The translations under genes and the position numbers were made by a program. From Plasmopara viticola (taxonomy: Eukaryota > Oomycota > Peronosporomycetes > Peronosporales > Peronosporaceae), in assembly GCA_001695595.3 (NCBI GenBank), contig MBPM02000068.1, positions 310,001 through 374,000 on the forward strand: 64,000 bases of DNA, given 5' to 3'. The notes beneath the pieces were generated by a model. That model saw only the letters and a program-made list of their open reading frames with translations, did no database searches and was not told the DNA's origin. This document shows positions 26,085-38,502 of this stretch, in pieces (position 1 is the stretch's first letter; each line of letters opens with the position of its first letter).

Positions 26085-26450
26085 TTAGCCCAGACAGCTT
26101 AAAGTTGCCCATCGGAACTACTCCGTTCATGACAAGAGTTACTTGCCATAAAGTATGCATACTAATGATTCCGAGTATCACTTTCTGGCTTTAAGCTGTT
26201 CCGACCATGTATCTCTTAGGCCGGCAATGATTTCGCCCCGTTAACCAAAAAGAGGCAAGTTGATTGTCATTTTCCGCAGAAATTAACCTCCGCGTTGAAT
26301 ACAAGCCTGAAAAACTCACAGAGATTGCTGATGCACTTTCGCGGACCGGACGGTATCAGCGACGTCAGAGATCAATTGACGAACTGCTTTGTCAGACATG
26401 TGAAAGTGCTGAGTGTAAGGCAGACCTAATCTTACGCCATCTATGATCCT
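26085..26450 (+). pseudogene. Ty3/gypsy RNase H relic
   Basis: With frameshifts, the plus strand gives QLKVAHRNYSVHDKS, matching the oomycete gypsy block usually QLK-x-AE-x-NYPVHDKE. At 26290-26350 it gives RVEYKPEKLTEIADALSR, matching VKYKPGKxNVLADALSR. The order and spacing are those of gypsy reverse transcriptase/RNase H. It is decayed and isolated. Confidence 0.65.
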
Positions 26451-27358
26451 CCCTGACATATTCAAGAAATGATAAAGACCGTTAGCTCTCTGAAGTCATT
26501 CATACAATAATGAGCTTTTCGCCTTTCTGGCTTGCAAGCAAGAAAGCGCGATTGCTGGCAAAACTCAAGCACGCCGAAAGTAATGTTGCGTTCACATGCT
26601 CTTTGATGAGTTCTTGGAACACAAACCACTCTGCTTAAGCTGCTTTACGTAGCTCTTTACCAGGTATGAGAACGCGATCGTCACACACACCTCAAGGCCA
26701 CATATGTAACTTTCTTTTGTATCTATGAAATAGATTTTTCCTGTAAAATATTTTAGCTGGACCTGCTTACACTTTACATCAGACTGTCATTGGGATTGGG
26801 CTTTCAAGCTGTTAGTGAACACCTTAGTTGTAACGCTCGAATGCCATGACGTATTCCAACTGCTAAGTAACAGCGGCAGAAAGTGCAGATGCCTTCTAAG
26901 TCCATCAATGCCAGCAAGTCTTTTGAACAGTGACAACTGTTTGTCCAACAATTGCAAAAAACGGGTCAATCTAGCCTTAACCTTTCCAAAATTCAGGTAG
27001 TCAATCAACCCGCGCAGGCGCAGGGCTGACTGGAAGGGTTTCTAGGTGTGACGGGATCTTGCATGATTAAATTCCAGTGACATCCATGTCCCAAAAGGAT
27101 CAACGTCTGCAACAGAATGCAGTCTAATGACTTATTCATTTGGTACATTGCAAATCGGTGTTAAATTTGGTTGGGTGCATGTCGTGCCCCAAGAGTCGCT
27201 CATTTTAACAACAAAGCTTGACTAACTGTAACGGCTCTCGTGTAAAATGAAATTGAATTAACATTTCTAGTCCATTGATGTCGATAGTCATATCTCATGG
27301 TTTGAGATAACCTCCTTTTTAAATCAGTACACTTACAAGCATCTTGAGAAGAAAAGAC
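26451..27358. other. Intergenic region upstream of the COA4-like gene
   Basis: No further gene recognised. The proximal 150 bp should hold the promoter of the COA4-like gene. Confidence 0.4.
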
Positions 27359-27622
27359 ATGAGTGACACCATGCCCAAGCCGCCAGTGCCCGTAGCGGGG
27401 CTGCACGGCGGGAGCAAGAGCAACTTTGGAGAAGACCTGGACCTTGACGAGCTCATTGAGCGCAACCATTGCCACGAGGACTATTATAAGGTGGAGAACT
27501 GCCTCGCGGACTTTAATCGTGACTGGAGAAAGTGCCAAGAGCAAGTCAAGAAGCTCAAGCAGTGCAATGACCGCCTCAACCAGCTGCGCAAGGCGCAAGA
27601 GGCCACAATGGGCAAACACTAA
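27359..27622 (+). CDS. COA4: COA4-like twin-CX9C cytochrome c oxidase assembly factor
   Basis: A single-exon gene of 87 residues. The ATG at 27359 is chosen over an upstream in-frame non-ATG codon. Residues 30-69 hold the CHCH fold with two CX9C motifs (Cys38, Cys48, Cys59, Cys69). The surrounding pattern LDELIERNHC, then DWRKCQEQVKKLKQC, matches COA4/CHCHD8, where DWRxCQxQVxxFKxC is typical. Such proteins are imported by the MIA40 disulfide relay into the mitochondrial intermembrane space and help assemble complex IV. The tail is charged and coiled-coil-like. There is no N-terminal presequence, as expected for this class. It is convergent with the PP2A B'' gene, 123 bp stop to stop. Another twin-CX9C protein (CMC family) is the alternative. 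Confidence 0.85.
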   Translation: MSDTMPKPPVPVAGLHGGSKSNFGEDLDLDELIERNHCHEDYYKVENCLADFNRDWRKCQEQVKKLKQCNDRLNQLRKAQEATMGKH

Positions 27623-27745
27623 TGACCCTGTTGCATGCTTTTTTGCGTAATTATTGAATAAGTCCAATTTCATGACAGGCACTGCAATGTTCTCGCATGT
27701 TACCCCACATGTCCTCTAAAAAAGGTCCAACTAGAGCCGAAAGGA

Positions 27746-30361
27746 TTAAAAAGGAGCTTCGACCGTTCGGCCTTCGCCGCCCGATGCACCGTCAGCGTTG
27801 GCGTCGCCCTCTGGAGCATCTTCTTGATCCTCCGACACGTACCAGCCGTCCATCGTATCAATGTCCATGGCAGTGTCCTCGTCGCGGCTTTCCTCCTCCA
27901 TGGCCAGTCGAGCGTACTCGGCTCGGGCGTAGCGATCCCAGTCTCTTTATCACCGAAACAATCACTCATTAGCACCAGCGTTACAATAAATAACCTGCAA
28001 ATTGCAATATCCATACGTGAGTTCTGGCTCCGCGAGTTGCTGGCGCAAAAGAAATGGGTCACGTTGTTCGAATTCAATAAACTTGCTGAGGTTAAACAGC
28101 ACATTGAAAAAGACGCCCGAGACACGAATTTTATCCGGACGAATGAAATCCTTGTAGTAAAATTCGCCCTCCTTCTCAGGATGCAACAAGTCCGACATCT
28201 GACATAAGATATCCTCGAATGGCACCACCTCGTGACCGAGACATCCCATGCGGTGGATCTGACGTCTATAAAACACCGCCAATTCATCGGCGCGCAGCAC
28301 GCCGTCCTCATTCGTGTCAATGAGCTCAAACCAATATCGAATGCTGACGGGATTGGATTTATCTTCTTCCGAAAGCATAAAGTCTACAGCCATAAAGCAA
28401 CTGGGTTATCAACAAAAGGAGTCGCGTAATTTCAACGCCACTTACAAATGAAGTCTTCATAGCTCATCTTCTTTTTTTCCTCGGCGTTAAGAGTCTGAAT
28501 GCGAGCAAATGGACGCCGTCCCCTTTCAAAAATACGATCTACAATGATACGTGTAAGGGCATGGCCACCATAGCGCACGAGGTCGTCAGGACTTAAAAGA
28601 AAGTCATGGTCCGTGTCCAGCTCCCAGAATTTACAATACAGCACGTAAAAGTGCTCATAGGAGAAATATGAGTTCACCTGTGACCGGCAAAACAATCCTC
28701 ATTACATCGTACATATAACACGATCACACATTCACGCACCTTGTTGATGTCTTCCTCCTCATCCACTGTGTTAAATGCGCTGATTAAATTGCTGCGTCTC
28801 AGCTTTCGCAACGTAATTCGACCGCTACTGTCTCTATCGACAGAGTAAAATATCCTCACAACTACCGTCAAGGCTGTCAATAAGTAGTCGCAAGATACCA
28901 AACATCATAAGCGTCACACGTTCACTACCATACCAGCACATTCTTACCATATTTTTCCTGAAACTCAGGAGTTCCACCAAGAAACTCTAGACCAGGATGA
29001 TACTTCAGTAGCTCTATTCAAACATATCATACCCACCAACATTTTAATACTTTGTACTTATCATAGCCACAGCTCCAAACGCACCATGTAAAAAGGGTGC
29101 AAAATCGTCTCGCTCTATATAGTCGTTTTTTGGATGTTTTACCTGGTAAGAAAAAGCCCCAACACTCGTTAGCTCCCACAGCGCTCAAAGTACAAACTTT
29201 AGCACAGTCACATACTACTCTATAAAATCGTTCCACACTATCGCATGGGGCCATCTCGCGCATCCAGTAACTCTCAAAAATTTCCTTAGTTATGCGGCGC
29301 GACACTACATTACCCTCTGCGCTCGTGGGACTACCCGTGCTAGATGCGTCTTCCGCTGCCGGACTGGACGGCGGTTTCAAAGTTGTCTCGTCCACTGCTT
29401 CCCAAGTCGCAAGAATACGTCGGAAAAATGGCGCGTTGAAAAACGATGGAAACCCGCAGAGGTCCTTCGTGATGGCTACAAAATCCTCGACCTTCATACC
29501 CTCTGGAAACTCTCGAAAACGTGCTTCAATGTCTATTGCCTTGCGCACCATCGCATCCGTAGACAGACCACGCAGTCGCCCGCGTCTCGGTTCACCGGGC
29601 GTATAGAACCGGGGGATCTGAGCGTATTTTAAAGTCTTCTTAGGCGTGGGGTGGTCAGACTCACAAACTCCTTCTTCGACCTGCACATTTTCCTTCACCT
29701 CCTGCTGCTGCTGTTCCCCCTCCATCATTTCATCCGAGTCAGCAATTGATGCGTCTACAGCAACAACTGAAGCGTCTTCCTGGTTCTCGACTCGTAACGA
29801 CTCGTCAAAACTCTTTCTTTCGTGACCACCAACGTCCTCGCCGTCGTCACCAGTCATGTCCACATCGTCTGACGGTGTTGCTGTACCTGCAACAACAGCC
29901 TCATCCACTTGAGTCCCTTCAGCCTCAGCGACCGTCGTATTTTCCGCAGGAGCAGCGTTGTGAAGCTCGTCGCCGAAAAGACTGACGAGATGCTGCTGCC
30001 GCCTGCGCGAGCTAGGACTGCCGACGGATCCGGGACTGAGTAACCCTAGCTGATAATTAGGCGGTCGCTTGGGACTACGTGAGGGCGAGTCAGCCCCCGT
30101 GCTCATCGCGTTGCCTGTGGCCAGCAGCGTGTCCAGATTAAGCTCTTTGCCCTGGCGAAGGTCGGCCACCATGTTTTGAATCATCTCCTTCGTACAATCC
30201 ACGTTCAGCCACTGACGAAACAATTCTTCCATTTTCATTCGGCCCGCAGGGCACAAATGTGCACTCTCGATTTCCGACAGCCGCAATGAATCGAAGCCCG
30301 CGCCACTAGAGTTTGTAGGAGACGCCATCGCGGCGTCTGAAGTCTCGACTCCGACAGTCAT
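27746..30361 (-). CDS. PPP2R3: PP2A regulatory subunit B'' (PPP2R3 / TON2-FASS type), calcium-binding
   Basis: Seven-exon model: 30361-29216, 29142-29085, 29013-28948, 28873-28740, 28677-28446, 28383-28017, 27944-27746; 733 residues with all phases consistent. The N-terminal ~270 residues are acidic, Ser/Gln-rich and low-complexity; the conserved part opens at QIPRFYTPG. It includes a helical EF-hand-like region, [31 protein letters not shown], then calcium loops [13 protein letters not shown] (about 433), [13 protein letters not shown] (about 489) and [13 protein letters not shown] (about 568). FEDILCQM and [14 protein letters not shown] blocks follow, then [18 protein letters not shown] and a C-terminal APF like the plant proteins. 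This subunit targets PP2A and, in plants, microtubule arrays. The start ATG could instead be the second Met 11 codons downstream. Confidence 0.92.
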
Positions 30362-33000
30362 CTCAGCGAGGTACTTAGAGTACAGCCTGCAGTTCGAAAG
30401 ACGGATGAAGCGAAGGTCGTGCGTGAAAGAGTGAGCGTACACTAAGGGGGAAAGCCACGGGCACAGATATCAACCTTCTTCTTGTCCTTCTTCGTCCGAC
30501 GTCTATTCCTGCAAGTGTAGGCCACACTAAAAAAATCACAATTGGTCGAAAGGGTGATGAAGGTTAAAGACGAGGATACTTATTGACTCAGAACTTAAGG
30601 TATGCGTGATACATACAGATCAAAAGAAGATTCTGAAACAAATCACCATGCTGCAATTAATACGGAATGAGGCTTTTTCATTTAATGAGAATTTATCACC
30701 TAGATCATTTTCGCTTGATATTCGCAAACATTGACTTGACTTGACTTCATCAGTTCCAAGTATACTTGAAAATACGAATTGCCTATAGCCGCGGAAATCG
30801 GCAAATTTACTGCGTTATTGTGTCGGCAAAGTGGAGTAACTTCGAATCATTTGGTTGTAGGACATAAATCATCATGGCACCGTACTACCTGTCGTTTTAC
30901 GTGTGCGTGTCCGGCCCGACTTGATTTACTTAGATAATCTTCCTTGATTTAAAGAAACAGGAGCAATTGCAGCGATTTTATCATGCTTATTGTAATGCTT
31001 GTATTGCTGGACAACTTGCGATATCTTGGATTCGGCGTCTCACGTCGAGCCAAGTAAAGCGCTGACGAATTGTACGATTAGTACAACTCATACGGGACGC
31101 TATAACCCAATATTATATCAGCGAAAAAGACGGGATTAACTTCCTTGCAAAACTGCGGCCTTTCGAAGTGCTTTTGGTATATAGCATCACATGTTCGCTG
31201 CATTGCGGGCTTTTGTGGAGTGTTTCAAATCTTAATTCACTTTTGATTCCTTGGCTTGAAGCTTATTTTGCATATAAGCTTGTCGGTACTTAGCAAACGG
31301 CTGAGAGCGCGAGCCAATCTCTTGTGCCGTCCCTAAATTCAGACGATACCCAATGCACACTATGATCCCATGAAAATTAGCTCACCCAAGCTGATAATAA
31401 AGCTCTTATGAGCTGAACGATAAGTTGATCCCGGGGGATATCGCTCAGCCTACGCAAGACATCCAAGTAAGACAAAAGGTTTGGCACCATCTCCGCACAC
31501 GATTAGCGTTTTTTTAAGTCATGAACAATGACGACACGACTACTTTGTCTCCCTCCTCAGCTTACTCCCGTGTAGACATCAAACGCCTAGGGTGGTTTGT
31601 CATCACTAGCATCGCTGGAAGCTAGGCTGGTTAATTGTGTCGTAACGTGCACTTGGATGCTCTGGTAACGTTTTTGAAAAACATGAAGCAGACACAGATC
31701 CCAAAAAAGACCTATCGCTTCGCAATATCTGTGTGGCCTTCGTTTAAAGCTTTAGTATTTAGTAAGGATGATCACTGCTTCGTGTAAACGAGTCGGATAT
31801 ACCTCTCACGGCGGTCTGTCACCAAGCGAAATATCACTAGAGTGGCTATTCATGTCTTGAGTGCTATCAGATGCCCCAGCGGCGTCTTGCTGTTTAATTT
31901 TGAACTCGCGCTATTGCTGTGCAAAGAGTGGCAGTAGACCACCCAGAGGTTTTGTGGAGCGAATTAATCCCGCCACTTTTTAAAAAGCTTTTAGCACCTT
32001 GAATAGCGCCTTTGAAAATCAATTAACTCCACATGAATCTCCTTGGTGGTCAAGCAGTGATAAGAGAGGTTGGTTAGATGTCTACTTTAACAAGAATAAA
32101 AGCTTTTGCGTGACCGTATGTACGCGCTTAAGTGACCCGTCCGCTTCACAGTCGGGTCGACAGCCGAGCATCTCAACATGAGATGTCCGAGCTGAGTCGG
32201 CAGTTTTTTTTCTTTGCAGTGATCTCCAGAGTCGACCTGTCGCTGAAAGTGCACAGTTTTATGAATACTTGTTTCTTAGGTTTTATGTCAGAGTAGCAGT
32301 GGCTATGGGCACTATCAGTCACCTTTTTTTAATCAATCAACAGGATAAAGGTTGGTGAGAAACGCTTCGAAGCAATAAAGTGGAAAAAACTCGACATTTA
32401 ATTTAGATTCGGGGTTCTGTGAATCATAAGGCCACTTTAAACGCACACATAGTGTTTTTTTGCGTCCACATTGTCTTGTGAATGACGACGTTGCACACGG
32501 ACTGATACCTTTCAAGTGTTGTAGACAATTTGATAGAAGGAGGCTTCTTCTTCTTCGTAAATACAAATTTGCCTGCTCTCAACAGTGGTGGATTATGGTA
32601 TCGAACAAAATTTTACCCCCTTCACAAATACCTGAATTGCCTCTGTCATGATACCTAAAAATGTTTTGTTTCTAATATTGTGCACATGCTATGCATCCCT
32701 TGTCGTCTTCAAACGACTTATATAAATGCCATATAAGTTATGAGCAACTTCCTTGATAAACGGTCGTATTAATGCCTTAAAAAGTTAACGAAGCTCTACG
32801 GGCGCCTTTTCCCAATAATATAAAGGTACATTATATCCGTGATTGCTGTTAAGTGCAAAATGAAGTACTGACAGCTTATTAAACACCAAATGTAGCTTCT
32901 CAGCTCAAATACGACGCAGTGTGTCTTTAAGCGTACGATAAGCTCTCACTGTCTGATCGTCTTCCCGTGCTTCCATATTTTCTGGCAAGCCATAGCTTAA
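30362..33000. other. Intergenic; promoter of PP2A B'' then decayed repeat sequence
   Basis: A pyrimidine-rich initiator-like GCTCACTCTTTCACG lies on the minus strand near 30422-30436, about 60-75 nt upstream of the PP2A B'' ATG. The rest holds no recognised gene. The part above 31.3 kb is probably the integrase half of the adjoining gypsy relic, but only its zinc-binding part is recognisable. Confidence 0.4.
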
Positions 33001-33039
33001 GCGAGACTTATGGACGCCCTACAGTCCATTTCTACCGGC

Positions 33040-36000
33040 TCGCTCTGTAAAGGAGCTGACAAGTGAACAGCGACCTGGCCCTCTGTCTGGTCTCGCAGGT
33101 CCAAACATACTTATCCATGCCCTTGTACATGTAAGACTACCAATATATGCCAAAAAACGAGAAAAGAAGTCCTCGCCTGATCAAACGCTAGTTAAGGCAT
33201 CATGCACTTCCCCAAAAAATACGTACTTCAGTTTCTCGGTGTTTGAAACAACTACATAGAATAGATCTGTCGGAATGACAATATAGTGAAGTAGCTTGTA
33301 CGCTCAGTAGTAGCAACGCAGCTGCAATTGCTATTAAGATGTTGAGCCGCTAAATTTGGTTTGATTGCCTGCAATAAAGAAGTCGCACGTAGGACTCGAA
33401 GTTTGCGTCTGTTTTATACGCTTAATGTACTTGCTTGTCAAAAAGGCCTTGGGGTCTGCTGATATGGGCCAATCGATAACCTGGCTGCGTAAAAGCACAT
33501 TGGCAAGCACCTTCAGTTTGCCAGGCTTGTAGTTTACGGGGAAATGAACAATGACAGTCAGCACGCATTACTCAAAAAAGCAGAATGAATTTATCACCGT
33601 TCTTAGGGAAGCATATTCAAAATCGACCACAAATGGCTTGGGCCTTAGATAAATCATTTGGCACTCTACCAGTTTGTACCTCGTTTAAGAAAGAATGATA
33701 TAAGCTCTGTTCGGTAGCCTAAAGCCTTCTATACTGGAGCTTGATGACTAGTTTATGACTGGGAACAAGTTGGAGGAACGAGCAGCCGCAGCATCGTCGA
33801 AAGCTTCAAAAATTACACTGTAAATCTTAGTCTTGTCTGGCAAAGCCAGGGTCGAAGCCTGCAGAAGGTTTTCCTCGAAACCATGAAAAGCATTATAATG
33901 CTGGCTCTCCCAGTGTGACTCAGCTTTTTCACCAATAGATCGGACAAAGGCTTTGCGAGACATGCATAGCTAGCACTATACTCGTGCAAATATTTGGCCG
34001 AATTTAGCCACTTTTATCAAACCTATTGGGTACGCAGCGTAAGCCAGGCCAAGACGGCTTCAACTTTCTCGTAGTCTGCTCAAACTCTATGGCTTCTTTA
34101 TAAGCAGCCAAGGATCTCGATCAACTCTGCCGTAAAGATGCATTTGCCGATTTCGATATCTAAATTATCGATTCTCATGACCTTGAAACATTGTCCAATG
34201 AAATTCCAGCGTCGATCGATCTTTTTCGGCGTGACTTTTGATGTACATGATTTATGTATGTCTGAGGGGACCCAATAATTGTAGCATGCGGCTACGAATA
34301 CTAACGACCTAAAGAGTTGTATCTGACTCACCCATTAGAAGTCATCACCACTATCTGTAAATCTTGGTAGGCGATACATGTTCCATTTTTTTAATGAATT
34401 GAGGTATGTTTCACAATTCAGCTTTTTACAAGCACGGACTAGTTGCTGCTGATATTCTGAGCTTCGTTTTCTACTCTTCGCCTTTCTTTGCAAGTGAAGA
34501 GGGCATAAAATAGATCGCATTACTCCTGCAAAAGTGGCCACTCTTGAACAAAATCAACATCCTTTTCACTAGATACGAACGTATATGCCGAATCTTCAAA
34601 AATGTTCATGGTCTCTGAGCTCACGCTATCTATAAGGTCAAAGCAAAGCGACCTCAACTTAAACAGAGGACGTACCGACATTCGGAAGAGAGATCTTCAT
34701 TTTGCAAAACCATCTATGATACAACTCCGTTTTACACTTAGCTAAGAACTAAATTAAAGACCCGGAGATATTTCGCAGGTGGTATCAGTAGCTATGAGTC
34801 ACACCAATACTTTTAATAGTGCCTCCAATTGGTGCTCACCTATAGATTCATGATGGCCAGTTAAACTGTCAATTAAATCTAGAAATAACGGCTGTCCGTT
34901 TGTCAATCATGAGACTGCAAGTGGTACCCAGATTTTTATCTTGTATTGCGCACATTTCCTCTACTTGTGAATCTCTACTTTCAAAACATCTTGATTTGCT
35001 CTTGATGGTAAATTGTTCTTTTACTGTGGACTATTCCTCCCTTCGTGGCTTGCGATCCTATGCTATCCGCTTGCGAAACTTTGCTACTCGCATTATGTGA
35101 CCTATGGCTATCCCACTTGTAGAGCTATATTACCCCATAATTAAAATACTGGCTTGAGTGCCTTCAGTGATAGACATCGTCATTACAAGAATACTATTCC
35201 CTTCGATACAATCCATATTGCTTCCAGGCCTCTCCTTGATCATGCTTCTACAAAGAAAGCGTACGCAAATCAGGGGCAGGAAAACAGCTCACGATATCCC
35301 CTCTGCGCAAAAATGAGCGGCTGAGTCATATGGTGTTGCCTCGTCAATCAATCCAGGACTTGTGGGTGAGCCATTACATGCCCACGGTCGAGTTATAATT
35401 TGGTCAAGTCTAGGAAGAAGATGACTCTGTTATAGGAAAAGCACTCACATCACATAGACAGGTCTACTTAAACCTAATGAGCGTCCAAATTATGGCTCAA
35501 TGACCAGTCTGATAAAAACTGACTTATTTTCGCTGTTCTCTCTTTGGGTATAAATCGGCCCGATACAATGGATGAAAATTTTTTGATCAGCGTGCGAATT
35601 TTTCACGATGCGCCAGAGCGTATAATGACCCGAAACATTTTTTACACTCCTACATTTGCGTGTACAATCACCACCTCACTTCTGCTGGATACTCCTGCGA
35701 ATGCTTAATGACTTCAAGGGCTAAGACGTCATGGTGTGTTAAAGAAACGCACCTCGCCCTTACTAGTGACCAGCGTTTTCCTGGATCTGAGAGTACGGCA
35801 TTTAGCAGCAAATTTGTTAAGTTCTTGAACTAAAGAAAAGGTCTACTTTGTCAGCCTTCTCCTAGACAGACATCAATCACGTGTGCTTCTTCACCGTATT
35901 AAAAGTAGCGAATGTTCTTTAGCCCGACGGCAGATTAGCTCATTTGAGCTGGATTCACGTCAGCGAGTCCATAGACACAATTTCGATAGGACCTCGCTTA

Positions 36001-36271
36001 GCCATACTTAAGAAGCGAGCCTGCATGTGGCTGTTACTCTCAATGAAAAGTAAATGCGACTCACCTGGCCAGCAATCTGATCACTTATTGCAAGGTAAGC
36101 ACTCTCTTCGGCTATCAAAATTTTGACTTTGTCGAGGTGTGGTAGCCCAACGATAGAGGTCGTCGACTTCTTTAGCTCGTGAGCAGAATCATGCTTGCCA
36201 CCAAGAAAGAGTGAGCGCAGGCGGAAACTAAAGCTTGCTGCTGGGAAGAATATTTTCAATTGTTCCTTCAT
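33040..36271 (-). mobile_element. Decayed Ty3/gypsy retrotransposon (gag, RT/RNase H, integrase remnants)
   Basis: The minus strand shows the gypsy order. Gag remnant at 36271-36008: LKIFFPAASFSFRLRSLFL, like LKxxFLPxNxxYRxRxRFL. RT remnant at 34250-33980: GKCIFTAELIEILGC, then EKVEAVLAWL, then KYLHEYSASYA. The RNase H start is at 33870-33780: LLQASTLALPDKTKIYSV. The RNase H end is at 33560-33490: FPVNYKPGKLKVLANVL. The integrase zinc-binding remnant is at about 33140-33080: MYKGMDKYVWTCETRQRA. Many stops and frameshifts make it inactive. LTRs were not identified, so the ends are minimal. Confidence 0.75.
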
Positions 36272-37296
36272 ATGTCACCAAAATTCAAAGCACTCAAGTG
36301 CAGTGGTTGCAACGGGCAACTGGATACGGTCTTTTAGATAAATGAGTGCGAACGCCATGCGCACATGATCGTATTGCCATCTCTGACCCAGAAGCAATAG
36401 CCTGTCCTTTCAACAGTGGAAACCTTTTTGACTGATAGACGGAACGGCTTGAACCCCACATAAAAAATTACTGCTTGGGCTACTGAAACCCGTTTTGCTT
36501 ATGCATGAAGACATAGCATTTGTTCGTATCGAAACAGCAATGTAAAGTAATTTAGCTGCTTGGCATTAAAAGGTCTCCAAATGCATCCAGGTCCGTAGAC
36601 GCCAGCAAGTCTTCGAGGCAGTACGGACTGCGCATTCTTAAGATGCCAGATTGTAAATTTATATATTCTGAATCGTTTGCGGGGATTTCAAAAATAAATC
36701 AACCGGCGTAGGCGCAAAATCGACTATGCGCCACTTGCGGAAAGATAGAAGATTTGTATAATCGTGCACTGTTTTTGGTCTTAAAGGATCGTTGTGTGCT
36801 CTTTAAAGATTAATTTATTCGATCAGTATTTATGCTTTGGTATTACCTGTAATAATTAGTAAGCGCAACGATTGCAATTTAGACAGCTTTAAAATGCCTC
36901 AGGAGGCATACCGGTACATCTACCGGTAGTGGTCTCTAAATGCACTACGAGAAAATTAATGTAACGGCCCGTTACATATGGCAGCTCAACGTTGTCGTCA
37001 CGAAGATGTCTCATACGAATTACGTCATAGCAAGCGATGACGCTATTTCCTACAAATACCGGCAAAATGCACCAGATCATTTACGGCAATTCGGAGATAT
37101 TTCCATGATTTTTACCGATCATTGGCTGCATTTATGACTAAATAATCCCATCGGAAGGGATTATTCGCGTGTGTGCCCACTATACTGTTGCGAAACCGAG
37201 GAGGAATTTCTTGGACAGCCCTGACAGAGGTCTAATGACACGCACGGGCAACCCATCATTCTTGAATCTTCTTCACCGCAGCTTCGTCAGTGAAGT
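36272..37296. other. Upstream region of DGAT2 with three short perfect inverted repeats
   Basis: No coding sequence recognised. It holds TACCGGTA-CATC-TACCGGTA at about 36909-36928, GTAACGG-C-CCGTTAC at 36961-36975, and AATAATCCC-ATCGGAA-GGGATTATT at 37141-37165. The last is about 130 bp upstream of the DGAT2 ATG and could be regulatory or the remnant of a small transposon. Confidence 0.45.
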
Positions 37297-38502
37297 ATGA
37301 CGGCGCACGAGTGCAAGACCGAAGCTGCAACATCTTCCTCCTCAAGTGCGAAAGAAGACGCACCCTTCGTGTACGAGACGCCCGGCTACTTTGCCGACGA
37401 CTCTCGAGTGCCAAAGTGGATGCAAAGCCTTGCAACTGATCTCTTTGTCTTTGTGACCATCCACTACAACGTATGGGCCGTCCCGTTTTGCGTGCTCTTT
37501 TACTACCTCTACACAATCGGATATGGCTACGTGCCCACGGCGCTCGTGGCGCTCTACCTGCCCTCCTTCCTCAGTGGTGCCCAAAAAACGGCCAAAGGAA
37601 AGTTTTGGCCAGCTTTCCGTGCCGGTCGCATCTGGGGGCTCATTGCCAAATTCCTAGGCGTTAAAGTCATTCGGGAGCAGGCGCTAGACCCCACGAAACG
37701 GTACATTTTTGGCTGTCATCCGCACGGTATCGTCGTGCTTTCGCGGGTTTCCGCTTACGGTGGGAGTTGGGAAAAGGTCTTTCCAGGCATCCATACTCGC
37801 GGTACAGTGAATAGTTGACTCACTCTTTCTAATGACTGATGGAATCTATCTTTCTTCAGCACTGGGAGCGTCAACCATGTTTTACATCCCATTGGGCCGT
37901 GAATTTTGCCTGTGGCTTGGTGGTGTCGATGCCTCGCGCTCCACAGCCTACAAGGTCTTGAATGACGGCACCAGTGTTGTCGTGTACCCTGGAGGCGTGC
38001 CGGAAATCTTTAAGACGGACCCCAACTCTAAGGTGAACGAGCTTGTACTCCGAAAACGACTTGGTTTCGTTAAGCTAGCAATGCGCCACGGCGCGGAGCT
38101 GGTCCCCAGCTTTGTGTTTGGCGAGAAATGGCTCTATAAGTGAGTAGCACTTGTTATTTTTTCCCACTACTTTCCTACTGATGTTGCCAAAGCTGACAAA
38201 CTTTTGGTTGAGGCAGCATGTGGAACCCTCCGCAAGGTGTGATTGACTTTTTTCGCAAGACGCTAAAGATTCCAATGATTATCTTTTGGGGAAAGTTTAT
38301 GTGGATGCCAAAATCACCACCAAAAGGGAAGCGCTTTGGCGTCGTGTATGGGAAGCCTATACCGACAAAGTTGACGGTCAACCCTTCCGAGGAAGAAGTT
38401 TGTGCCGTCCACAAGCTGTACGTTGCCGAAATCGAACGACTCTTTGCACAATATAAGAAAGAGTTTGGCTACGATAGCGAGGAAACTCTGCTGATTAATT
38501 AG
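37297..38502 (+). CDS. DGAT2: Diacylglycerol O-acyltransferase 2 family (DGAT2)
   Basis: Acyl-CoA:diacylglycerol acyltransferase-type enzyme of the endoplasmic reticulum and lipid droplets, making triacylglycerol. Model: exons 37297-37801, 37860-38139, 38217-38502; introns of 58 and 77 nt (donors GTACAG and GTGAGT); 356 residues, the usual DGAT2 length. Hydrophobic hairpin at about 49-93 (VFVTIHYNVWAVPFCVLFYY onward). Catalytic HPHG at 141-144 within YIFGCHPHGIVVLSR. Downstream blocks FPGIHTRALGASTMFYIPLG, VVVYPGGVPEIF and RKRLGFVKLAMRHGAELVP are typical, followed by FVFGEKWLYN. The C-terminus has PIPTKL and a helical tail (VHKLYVAEIERLF). Wax synthase or monoacylglycerol acyltransferase activity within the same family cannot be excluded. 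Confidence 0.92.

Noticed and set aside
27700..28329. Long frames on both strands across 27.7-28.4 kb (for example 28329-27700 minus, another frame)
   Set aside because: Overlap exons of the PP2A B'' gene in other frames and lack any family motif.
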